A DNA stretch of 6,536 nt from Paenibacillus sp. (GTDB lineage: Bacteria > Bacillota > Bacilli > Paenibacillales > NBRC-103111). The translations under genes were made by a program, and so were the position numbers. Below the pieces are notes generated by a model. It was not told the origin of the DNA. It made no database searches and saw only the letters and a program-made list of their open reading frames with translations. This document shows positions 1 to 5,776 of the stretch, piece by piece. How positions within the stretch are numbered: position 1 is the first letter of the stretch; each line of letters opens with the position of its first letter. The DNA lies in NCBI GenBank assembly GCA_029239545.1, contig JARBUQ010000277.1, positions 1 through 6,536 on the forward strand. Direction: 5' to 3'.

Positions 1-51
1 ATCTAAACGAATGGTGTGAGCAAGCTGTCATGTTGAGAGTAATGAACATTC

Positions 52-58
52 GGAAGGA
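52..58 (+). promoter_or_regulatory. Ribosome binding site deciding the AraC start
   Basis: GGAAGGA, 7 nt before the ATG at 66. It is the only good Shine-Dalgarno match near the three candidate in-frame ATGs (30, 42, 66). Confidence 0.55.
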
Positions 59-65
59 CCAGGGA

Positions 66-818
66 ATGGATTGGTTCGAGGAGAGTGAAGCAGGCGGAGG
101 ACCGGCCGTCTTGGTTCTGGTGAGTTACGGAAAATGTGTGTTTTGGATTGATCAGGAGAAGGTAATTGTGGAAAAAGGGGATCTGCTGCTCATTCCCGCG
201 AAAACAGCATATTACGGTAAAGGGATTCCAACAGTCGTGCACGAGAAATATGTGATCACCTTTGAACTCACGGTTCTTGAAGCAATCGGCTTGCCAATCC
301 TCCGGAGGAGCAAATGGCTGAGGGCCAAAACAGGGCTGTATGAATTCATGCTGGAGCGGATCAGACGCTGGTTTACAGAATGGGAGGAGCAGGAGGCCTA
401 CTCACTGATCAGAGGTCAGGCTATCACCTTGGAGGTATTAGCATTGTGGAATAGGGAGCTGGATGGGGCTTCGGTTTCAACGGAAATCCAGAAGCATGCA
501 GAGAGGATGAAGCTTTTCATTCAGGATCATTATCGCGAGAAAGTGACGAAGGAGGAGCTGGGCGAATGCATATCGAAAAGCCCGAACTATGCAGCATCCG
601 TGTTTCGCAAAGTAACGGGCCAGACGATCAGTGAATATGTCCATGCCGTAAGAATGAAATCCGCCCTTTATTTGCTGCGTGACTCTCTTCTTACTGTTGG
701 AGAGATATCTGAGCTGTTAGGATATCGTGATGTTTCCTATTTTCAACGCACCTTCAAACGAATAAACGCCAAAACCCCTTCGGAGTATTTGAAAGAAAGA
801 CCTTCCTCGCGAGCATGA
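66..818 (+). CDS. AraC-family transcriptional regulator
   Basis: A 250-residue DNA-binding regulator, cytoplasmic, of the usual AraC/XylS two-part plan. Residues about 14-70 form a beta-rich, cupin-like effector-binding region (VEKGDLLLIPAKTAYYGKG at 36-54 is the typical strand-turn pattern). Residues about 148-244 are the double helix-turn-helix: first HTH around TKEELGECISKSPNYAASVF (161-180), second around VGEISELLGYRDVSYFQRTF (211-230), closing with KTPSEYLKE, the family signature. The ATG at 66 is chosen because GGAAGGA (52-58) lies 7 nt upstream. In-frame ATGs at 30 and 42 have only weak Shine-Dalgarno sequences, and the frame is open to the window edge, so a longer N-terminus cannot be excluded. 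The family usually responds to sugars or other small metabolites; the ligand and targets cannot be read here. The gene converges on the lipoprotein gene, so that neighbour is not an obvious divergent target. Family assignment is firm, specificity unknown. Confidence 0.93.
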   Translation: MDWFEESEAGGGPAVLVLVSYGKCVFWIDQEKVIVEKGDLLLIPAKTAYYGKGIPTVVHEKYVITFELTVLEAIGLPILRRSKWLRAKTGLYEFMLERIRRWFTEWEEQEAYSLIRGQAITLEVLALWNRELDGASVSTEIQKHAERMKLFIQDHYREKVTKEELGECISKSPNYAASVFRKVTGQTISEYVHAVRMKSALYLLRDSLLTVGEISELLGYRDVSYFQRTFKRINAKTPSEYLKERPSSRA

Positions 819-828
819 GCGTGTTTTA

Positions 829-1899
829 TTATTTTGTCCAAGGCGCCGTTTCAATTGAGTTAGCTTGCACATCGACAACTATGGATCCGAAGTACTTGTC
901 TTTGATATAGGCCTCGAGACGCCATAGACCTGGCTCAGGGATAGTCATATTGGAAGGCGGGATATGGCCGTCGGCTGTACCTTTGATAGGCTCGCTGACA
1001 CCACCGGCAGCAAAAACAGTATGGCGATTCCTTTCGTTCCCCTGCTTAACACCGATTATTTCGAGCTTTCCTTTTAAAGCTACCTCTTGACCCCAGAAAA
1101 ACCAGAAGTTCTGGTAAGCTTTTCGCGCAATAAGGGGCTGATCGACTATGGCAAGCATGCCTTGTTCGCCTCGCAGCTGTAAGGAATTGTTCGGGTCATC
1201 TGCTGGGTCAGGTGTGGGAACGTGAAAGGTTGGGCTGACTTCCCATTCATGCTTATGCAGGTACCCTAACACTTTTCCTTGAATATGCTCAAGTGTTACA
1301 GCTCCGATGGACATGCTGTCGGCGGATCGCCCGCGATTGTCCCCCAATAGGAATACGCTTCCTGACGGAATTCGGGTTGACGCCAAATTCATAGACTCAT
1401 AATTGCGAATGCGAAGCCTTAGATTGTTTTGATCATTGTCTGGGAGAGCGCTTGCTCTATCCTGATCCTTCAGTTCTTCCAGTCCTGGTCCTGGAGGTCT
1501 CCCATAGAAAGCTTCAAGTTTGTTTCCGTTAATATAAACTACACTTTTACGGATCTCAACGGTCTCACCCTCCAGGGCAATAACACGAAGAATATTAGTT
1601 TTACCTATAGTCGGATATTGCTCAACCAGATTATCGGGGTAATTCAGATAAACAACCTCGCCACGCTGCAGACTGTGGCTGGAATAATAATCGGGATCAA
1701 TAACAAGCTCCTGATTCAAATAGCTGGCATGACCGTCCATTCCATCCAAACGAAATCGGGTAACCAAATGTCCTGATTCTGCTTTGACGGTTGTGACAGC
1801 AGGTTGAGTTACTGGATCTGACAGCCTCTCCTCTTGACATCCGGCAAGAAAAGCGAGTAGAGGTGTTATCAGAAGCATCAGCTTTCTCAAGGGGGACAT
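829..1899 (-). CDS. Lipoprotein with degenerate signal peptidase I (S26) domain
   Basis: A 356-residue predicted lipoprotein. Residues 1-20 are a lipoprotein signal peptide (R5, K6, a hydrophobic core, lipobox LAGC with Cys21 as the lipidated residue), so the rest should lie outside the membrane. Residues about 45-215 resemble type I signal peptidase: box C RGEVVYL (79-85), box D LRVIALEGETVEI (104-116) and box E GDNRGRSADSMSIG (186-199). The active-site boxes are altered. Where the family has a catalytic Ser in S-M-x-P-T, this protein reads LDGMDGHAS (51-59), and the general-base Lys of KRVIGL is Leu104. Peptidase activity is therefore unlikely, by inference. Residues about 250-345 form a second domain with FWFFWG, ADGHIPPSNM and FGSIVVDV; I recall this pattern from small Bacillus lipoproteins (DUF4871-like), from memory only. 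Start ATG 1899 is preceded by AAAGGAT 8 nt upstream; GTG at 1917 is an alternative adding 6 residues. It would probably be auto-annotated as signal peptidase I. Confidence 0.85.
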   Translation of the reverse strand: MSPLRKLMLLITPLLAFLAGCQEERLSDPVTQPAVTTVKAESGHLVTRFRLDGMDGHASYLNQELVIDPDYYSSHSLQRGEVVYLNYPDNLVEQYPTIGKTNILRVIALEGETVEIRKSVVYINGNKLEAFYGRPPGPGLEELKDQDRASALPDNDQNNLRLRIRNYESMNLASTRIPSGSVFLLGDNRGRSADSMSIGAVTLEHIQGKVLGYLHKHEWEVSPTFHVPTPDPADDPNNSLQLRGEQGMLAIVDQPLIARKAYQNFWFFWGQEVALKGKLEIIGVKQGNERNRHTVFAAGGVSEPIKGTADGHIPPSNMTIPEPGLWRLEAYIKDKYFGSIVVDVQANSIETAPWTK

Positions 1900-1907
1900 A
1901 AGAACAC

Positions 1908-1914
1908 ATCCTTT
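1908..1914 (-). promoter_or_regulatory. Ribosome binding site of the lipoprotein gene
   Basis: AAAGGAT on the minus strand, 8 nt before the ATG at 1899. It favours that ATG over the in-frame GTG at 1917, which has a weaker AGGA 7 nt upstream. Confidence 0.5.
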
Positions 1915-1962
1915 CACTGGGGTATCCTGAGGTCGATAACAGATCGGAATTGCTTATATTTA

Positions 1963-1968
1963 ATTATA
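1963..1968 (-). promoter_or_regulatory. Possible -10 box of the lipoprotein gene
   Basis: A perfect TATAAT on the minus strand in an AT-rich stretch, placing transcription start near 1956, about 57 nt before the ATG. No good -35 hexamer sits at 16-18 nt spacing, so the promoter may need an activator or a different sigma factor, or the match may be chance. Confidence 0.3.
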
Positions 1969-2006
1969 GTAGGAATATTATGGATGGCCCGGGTGAATTG
2001 TGTGAG

Positions 2007-2019
2007 TATTGTGACAATA
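2007..2019. promoter_or_regulatory. 13-bp perfect palindrome, possible operator
   Basis: TATTGTGACAATA is symmetrical around G2013. It lies between the terminator of the upstream unit and the possible -10 box of the lipoprotein gene, about 50-60 nt upstream of the inferred transcription start, where an activator site could be. It partly overlaps the terminator's T-rich tail, so it may be incidental. No regulator can be named. Confidence 0.25.
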
Positions 2020-2066
2020 AAGAAAAAGCCCTCCGAATGGGAATTATCCCAACTTCGACAGGGCTC
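2016..2066 (-). terminator. Rho-independent terminator after the small protein gene
   Basis: On the minus strand AGCCCT (2060-2065) pairs with AGGGCT (2027-2032). An inner CGAA/TTCG pairing and an inner TGGGA-TAAT-TCCCA hairpin extend the stem, and a T-rich tract (TTTTCTTTATT, about 2017-2027) follows. On the plus strand no T tract follows, so it works for minus-strand transcripts. It begins about 27 nt after the stop of the small protein gene and would end the MFS/small-protein unit. Confidence 0.88.
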
Positions 2067-2092
2067 TTCAAGCAACAACTTGCAATTTCATC

Positions 2093-2386
2093 TTACAGAA
2101 GCAGAGTAATGGCTAACAAACCGAACAGAACAAGCGGGAGTACGGTGTTATTGTAATAATAGTTAGGGTAATATGGATTGAAAAATCCTCTGGCTGGCTG
2201 CTGCTGTGGCACTTGTAAGTATACAAACTCCGGGTCTACATGTACGATGTATCCTTCGAACGAATCTCCGCTCATACGCTGCAGGCGGACGTACCGGTTC
2301 ACGTATTGCGAGCAAGCCTGGTACGCTTCTTCCTTTGCTTGTTTGACTACCTTCTGGCAATCAGGCTTAGCCTCATAGATAACCAT
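2093..2386 (-). CDS. Small tail-anchored protein with Sm1-like motif
   Basis: A 97-residue protein of unknown function. Residues about 7-29 are a charged helix with two cysteines (C10, C25). Residues 32-59, VRLQRMSGDSFEG followed by YIVHVDPEFVYLQV, match the Sm1 pattern of Lsm/Hfq-type small beta barrels (hydrophobic-x-L, G40, G45, D51, then hydrophobic strand), but no Sm2 half follows. Instead there is a Gln/Pro and Tyr/Asn-rich linker (60-80, including NPYYPNYYYNN) and a hydrophobic segment to the last residue (81-97, VLPLVLFGLLAITLLL), which looks like a C-terminal membrane anchor. I recall similar short proteins from Bacillus and Paenibacillus genomes, uncharacterised. Start ATG 2386 has GGAGGTG 9 nt upstream; the upstream in-frame GTG at 2398 lies inside that Shine-Dalgarno sequence and is unlikely to be used. 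The gene lies 70 nt behind the MFS gene with no terminator between, and a strong terminator follows it. Confidence 0.82.
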   Translation of the reverse strand: MVIYEAKPDCQKVVKQAKEEAYQACSQYVNRYVRLQRMSGDSFEGYIVHVDPEFVYLQVPQQQPARGFFNPYYPNYYYNNTVLPLVLFGLLAITLLL

Positions 2387-2395
2387 GATGAAATG

Positions 2396-2402
2396 CACCT
2401 CC
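2396..2402 (-). promoter_or_regulatory. Ribosome binding site of the small protein gene
   Basis: GGAGGTG on the minus strand, 9 nt before the ATG at 2386. Its last three bases are the GTG at 2398 that would give a 12-nt longer frame, which argues against that GTG as start. Confidence 0.75.
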
Positions 2403-2456
2403 GTGTTTAGTCATGATCATCATATGCAGGAGCCCAGATTTGGTTCCAGTTTTAGC

Positions 2457-3932
2457 CTAAGCGACTTCCTGTTTCGTCGGCAGCGGAGCAGGGGTCGGTT
2501 GCCTTTTGCGAATCCAAAAGCACAGAGGCAGTCCGAGCAGCACCACGAACGTTGCCAGCAAATAAACATCATTCACACTCATTGTAAAAGAAGCAAGCTG
2601 AATCGAAGCTGCATCGTTGCCCGTAGGAGCTTGACTCAAATCCGCTACATGCACCGTCATCCGCGAGCCCAGCATAGCTGTGAACAAAGCGATAGAGAAC
2701 GAACCTAATACGTTGCGTATCCAGTTGCTGATGGAGGATGCATGTCCGGATAGAGCAACTGGAATCTGCTCCATACCCGCCGTGCTCGCAGGCATAGTAG
2801 CCATGGCAATTCCCAAGTTGCGAACAATCATCCACAATACGATGTAGCTGTGCGGGATGTCCACACTTAGCCAGCTTAAAGCTAAGGTGCCAATGGCGAT
2901 CAGGACGATCCCGATAACCATAAGCAGCATAGGCCCCAGCCTGCCGTACAGTTTGCCGACAACGGGCATAGAAATTGCCATGGCAAGTGAAGCCGGGAGC
3001 AGAATCAGACCCGTGTCGAGAGGGGTTACATGTTGAATATTTTGCAGGAATAATGGGGTTAAGTACGTCCCCGAATAAAGGCTGATAGTAATGACAGAGC
3101 TGATGATTAAGGTAAGCGTGTACCTGGAATTAGCCAGAACGCGCAGGTTGAGCAAGGGAACCTTCGTATTCAACTCGCGAATCACGAACAGGATCAAGAG
3201 AACGATCCCGGCACCTAACATGGATAGGGTTTCCCAGCTTGACCAGCCCCAGCTGTTGCCTTTGCTAAAAGCGACCAAGAGCGACAAGCTTCCGGCCATT
3301 ACCGTAAATAGACCTGGGACATCAAGGGATTTGGGCACATTAAGACGATAATACGGAATTAACTTGGCCGTTAATAGAATGGAAAGCAGTCCAATAGGAA
3401 CATTCATGAGGAACAGCCAGTGCCAGCTGAAGCTTTGGATGAGCCATCCGCTTAGAGTCGGTCCAAATGCGGGTCCAAGCATAGCGGAGAGCGACCACAG
3501 GCTGATAGCGAAGGCTTGCTTCTCACGAGGCACAACTTGAAAAATAATGGTCATAGTTGCCGGCATAACGAGCCCGCTGAATGCACCTTGAGCAATCCGG
3601 AAGGCAATCAGGGAAGTCGTGTCCCAGGCAAGTGAACATAGTAATGAAGAAACGGTGAATCCGATCAGGGATGCCATGTAAAGCCGCTTGTAGCTGAAGC
3701 GCTCGCCGAGATAGCCTGTCAGCGGAGCGATCGTACCGGTAGCCAGCATGAATCCGGTTATCGTCCATTGAATAGTAACGAGCTCGGCTTCGAAATGCTG
3801 CATGAGAATCGGAAGCGCCACATTGATTGTGCTCATGCTTAGTACGGTAACAAAAGAGCCGAAAAAAATAGCAATCATAATCGGCCAAAAAGGCAAATTG
3901 TGATTAGGTTGTTCTGACAAACTGTCTTTCAT
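2457..3932 (-). CDS. MFS drug-efflux transporter, DHA2 (14-TM, EmrB/QacA-type)
   Basis: A 491-residue inner-membrane transporter, probably a proton-coupled multidrug exporter. Length and hydrophobic pattern fit the 14-helix DHA2 family. Visible motifs: TM1 TINVALPILMQHF (35-47); D1-like WTITGFMLATGTIAPLTGYL (56-75); motif A GYLGERFSYKRL (73-84), with Glu where Asp is usual; motif B FRIAQGAFSGLVMP (111-124); antiporter motif C GPAFGPTLSGW (153-163); and HWLFLMNVPIG (171-181), typical of DHA2. The central linker around 190-206 is loop-like. TM1 reads VLSMSTINVALP, without the Asp found in many relatives (LDxTIVNVALP). ATG 3932 has GGAGGGA 8 nt upstream. It may be co-transcribed with the small protein gene downstream and has its own promoter region with a dyad in the leader. 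Substrate unknown: annotations such as lincomycin or fluoroquinolone resistance would be over-reading. Confidence 0.94.
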   Translation of the reverse strand: MKDSLSEQPNHNLPFWPIMIAIFFGSFVTVLSMSTINVALPILMQHFEAELVTIQWTITGFMLATGTIAPLTGYLGERFSYKRLYMASLIGFTVSSLLCSLAWDTTSLIAFRIAQGAFSGLVMPATMTIIFQVVPREKQAFAISLWSLSAMLGPAFGPTLSGWLIQSFSWHWLFLMNVPIGLLSILLTAKLIPYYRLNVPKSLDVPGLFTVMAGSLSLLVAFSKGNSWGWSSWETLSMLGAGIVLLILFVIRELNTKVPLLNLRVLANSRYTLTLIISSVITISLYSGTYLTPLFLQNIQHVTPLDTGLILLPASLAMAISMPVVGKLYGRLGPMLLMVIGIVLIAIGTLALSWLSVDIPHSYIVLWMIVRNLGIAMATMPASTAGMEQIPVALSGHASSISNWIRNVLGSFSIALFTAMLGSRMTVHVADLSQAPTGNDAASIQLASFTMSVNDVYLLATFVVLLGLPLCFWIRKRQPTPAPLPTKQEVA

Positions 3933-3940
3933 CGTACTTT

Positions 3941-3947
3941 TCCCTCC
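3941..3947 (-). promoter_or_regulatory. Ribosome binding site of the MFS gene
   Basis: GGAGGGA on the minus strand with an 8-nt spacer to the ATG at 3932; a strong site that fixes the start. Confidence 0.75.
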
Positions 3948-3974
3948 ATGTTTTATTTAGTATGATTTGTTCGA

Positions 3975-4002
3975 TGATATATGTGTCTAAATTTACATAT
4001 CA
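3975..4002. promoter_or_regulatory. Imperfect dyad in the MFS leader, possible operator
   Basis: TGATATATGT (3975-3984) faces ACATATCA (3995-4002). The arms pair over TGAT and ATGT with a 2-nt bulge, around a centre that holds the perfect 8-bp palindrome TAAATTTA (3988-3995). It lies just downstream of the inferred MFS transcription start (about 4010), a usual place for a TetR or MarR-type repressor of an efflux pump. No such regulator is encoded in the window, and AT-rich dyads can arise by chance. Confidence 0.35.
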
Positions 4003-4016
4003 TTAGCATGTGGACA

Positions 4017-4046
4017 ATCGTACTATGAATGAGTCCTATACGTCAA
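4017..4046 (-). promoter_or_regulatory. Probable sigma-A promoter of the MFS gene
   Basis: On the minus strand TTGACG (4041-4046, 5 of 6 to the -35 consensus), an 18-nt spacer, then TACGAT (4017-4022, 4 of 6 to the -10 consensus). Transcription would start near 4010, leaving a leader of about 78 nt that contains the dyad at 3975-4002. Confidence 0.5.
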
Positions 4047-4092
4047 TTGTTATGTGTTGTGTGATTCGGTAGCCCCTTCAATCGAAACCTTG

Positions 4093-4098
4093 TATAAT
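4093..4098 (+). promoter_or_regulatory. -10 box of the flippase gene
   Basis: A perfect TATAAT on the plus strand. No clear -35 hexamer is seen at 16-18 nt spacing (about 4069-4076 reads GTAGCCCC). Transcription would start near 4105, about 28 nt before the TTG at 4133. That would put the ATG at 4097 outside the transcript and the ATG at 4106 at its very 5' end, supporting the TTG start. Confidence 0.45.
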
Positions 4099-4114
4099 GG
4101 GAGTCATGAAAATA

Positions 4115-4126
4115 AAGGAAGAAGGT
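4115..4126 (+). promoter_or_regulatory. Ribosome binding site deciding the flippase TTG start
   Basis: AAGGAAGAAGGT, with the proximal GAAGG ending 7 nt before TTG 4133. The in-frame ATGs at 4097 and 4106 lack a properly spaced site: GGGAG is only 2 nt from the second, and the first has none. Confidence 0.7.
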
Positions 4127-4132
4127 CCTACA

Positions 4133-5764
4133 TTGTCAAAAGACTCTCTTGTCAAAGGAACGATTATTCTAGCACTTGCCGCACTTATAGCCCGTGTATT
4201 AGGTGCTGTTCAGCGTATTCCGCTTGTCCATTTACTGGACGACCCAGGTATGGCTACTTATTCGATTGCTTTCAATATATACAGCTTCCTGTTAGTTGTG
4301 GCAACGGCAGGTGTTCCAAGCGCGCTCAGCAAGCTAATCTCCGAGCAAACCGCGCTTGGTCAGCATGCGGAAGCAAACCGCATCTATCGTGCAGCGGCGA
4401 TGTTCGCGATTGGAGCAGGCGTCGTAATGACCTTGCTGCTGTACATGCTCGCCCCTTACTACGCTATTCATATTAGCGGTGATGCCGATGCGGTACTATC
4501 GATTCGGGCGCTCGCTCCGGCCCTGCTGCTGTTCCCGCTGATCGCTATTATGCGCGGATACTTCCAAGGAAGACAGCGGATGCTGCCCAACGGCTTGTCC
4601 CAAATAATCGAGCAGATTCTAAGGCTGATTACAGCAATCGGACTGGCGTACTTCCTGTTGACTTTCGATTATGGCAAAGTCAAGGCAATTGCAGGCGCAT
4701 CCTTTGGCGGAGTTATGGGAAGCATCGGAGCCGTTGCGGTCATGGCTTATTATGCGCTCAAGCTGCGCCGAGAAGATATCAGGAATGGACAAGTTGTAAA
4801 TGCTAATCCCCCGGCCAAAGCTTTGAATTATTCGGCTATTTATAGTCGATTGTTCCGTCTTTCGATACCTATTGTATTGTTTTCTACAACAGTGCCGCTC
4901 ATTTATTTGATTGATTCCTCCATTACGATTGGATTGCTGCAGCCGGACCTGAGCTATGATGCGGCCAAGGAAGCGTTGGGCTTATTGGGCGGTAGAGCTC
5001 AGTCCCTGGCAGGCATCCCCATCATTCTGGCGATTGCGCTCAGTCAATCGGCTGTGCCTGTAGTTTCGGCGGCATTCGCTCGCAAAGATATGGAGCTGGT
5101 GCGGCAGCAGGCATCCAAGGCTCTTTATCTGTCCATTCTGACCGGACTGCCCATGGTGCTGGCGATCTGTGTAGCAGCACGACCGCTCAATGGCTTTCTC
5201 TTCGCCAACCATGAAGGCACGTCGATTATCATATTATTAACGATGAGTGCGATGTTCCAAATCGTTATGCAGACTTCAGGTGCGATTCTTATGGGGATGG
5301 GGCAGATGAAGGCGCTCATCGTGCATGTGGTCATCGGGATTGTGATCAAGCTGACACTGAGCTTCCTGCTTGCACCGTGGCTTGGCATATACGGGATCAT
5401 AGCGGCGACTGCGCTGTGCTTCATCGTTATGGCCCAGCTCAACCTGCGTGTGCTGAAGCGTCAAGTGGATTACACTGTGCTAGGGCACAAATGGGGCGGC
5501 GTTATTGTTACCGTGATACTCACTGCTGCTGCGGGAGCAGCGCTTGAGCTCCTTACTTACCGTTGGGTACAACCCTTTGCCAGCAGACTGAATGATATGG
5601 GGAATACGGTTATTGTAGGAGGTTTGGCTTGTTTGATCTACGTGGTGCTGCTTTTCGTTACGCGGACGGTTACGGAAGCAGAGATCAGCAGCTTCCCAAG
5701 ACCGCTCCAAACCATCTATCGCCGGTTCCGCAAGCCCAAAAGCAATGCTGGAGGACGCGGCTAA
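4133..5764 (+). CDS. MurJ/SpoVB-like lipid flippase (polysaccharide biosynthesis protein)
   Basis: A 543-residue polytopic membrane protein of the MOP superfamily (MVF/PST branch), the group that flips lipid-linked cell-wall or polysaccharide precursors. About 14 hydrophobic segments are visible. Family marks: N-terminal SLVKGTIILALAALIARVLG (5-24) with R21 and R28 in the TM1 region, comparable to the arginines lining the MurJ cavity; VATAGVPSALSKLISE (56-71); RGYFQGRQRMLPNGLSQIIE (141-160); RLFRLSIPIVLFSTTVPL (239-256); and LAGIPIILAIALSQSAVPVV (292-311). Length and layout are close to Bacillus subtilis YtgP (544 aa, the MurJ-type protein), from memory; paralogues such as SpoVB and YabM share the same motifs, so no symbol is given. 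The C-terminus is basic (YRRFRKPKSNAGGRG), likely cytoplasmic. TTG at 4133 is chosen over ATG 4097 and 4106 on ribosome-site spacing and because MSKDSLVKGT fits family N-termini. Transcribed divergently from the MFS gene, with no sign of shared function. Confidence 0.9.
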   Translation: MSKDSLVKGTIILALAALIARVLGAVQRIPLVHLLDDPGMATYSIAFNIYSFLLVVATAGVPSALSKLISEQTALGQHAEANRIYRAAAMFAIGAGVVMTLLLYMLAPYYAIHISGDADAVLSIRALAPALLLFPLIAIMRGYFQGRQRMLPNGLSQIIEQILRLITAIGLAYFLLTFDYGKVKAIAGASFGGVMGSIGAVAVMAYYALKLRREDIRNGQVVNANPPAKALNYSAIYSRLFRLSIPIVLFSTTVPLIYLIDSSITIGLLQPDLSYDAAKEALGLLGGRAQSLAGIPIILAIALSQSAVPVVSAAFARKDMELVRQQASKALYLSILTGLPMVLAICVAARPLNGFLFANHEGTSIIILLTMSAMFQIVMQTSGAILMGMGQMKALIVHVVIGIVIKLTLSFLLAPWLGIYGIIAATALCFIVMAQLNLRVLKRQVDYTVLGHKWGGVIVTVILTAAAGAALELLTYRWVQPFASRLNDMGNTVIVGGLACLIYVVLLFVTRTVTEAEISSFPRPLQTIYRRFRKPKSNAGGRG

Positions 5765-5776
5765 TACTGAACTTAT

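Noticed and set aside
800..835. Possible terminator after the AraC gene (CTCGCGAG followed by a T-rich run)
   Set aside because: CTCGCGAG is a palindrome without a loop, and only a 3-bp CGC/GCG stem can be drawn before the T-rich stretch; too weak to annotate.
1429..1776. 115-codon open frame on +, antisense to the lipoprotein gene
   Set aside because: It lies wholly inside the lipoprotein frame, has low-complexity composition, no ribosome site and no recognisable family; a shadow of the real gene.
829..1899. Annotation as an active signal peptidase I (sipS/lepB)
   Set aside because: The SMxPT serine motif and the box D lysine are absent and the N-terminus is a lipobox, so the housekeeping gene symbol would mislead.
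1950..2156. 68-codon open frame on + across the lipoprotein/small protein spacer
   Set aside because: It starts at a TTG without a ribosome site, reads through the terminator hairpin and then runs antisense into the small protein gene; no protein-like features.
2403..2456. Possible promoter (TATGAT on -) or terminator between the MFS and small protein genes
   Set aside because: TATGAT has no acceptable -35 at 16-18 nt, and the ATGATCAT palindrome has no loop or T tract.
2385..2708. 107-codon open frame on + opposite the MFS 3' end
   Set aside because: Antisense shadow, rich in Arg, His and Ser; no promoter or ribosome site and no known family.
3523..3888. 121-codon open frame on - inside the MFS gene
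   Set aside because: An alternate frame of the MFS gene with Arg/Tyr/His-rich composition and no motifs.
4054..4476. 140-codon open frame on + overlapping the flippase start
   Set aside because: A frame-shifted shadow of the flippase, rich in Cys, Arg and Ser, with no family resemblance.
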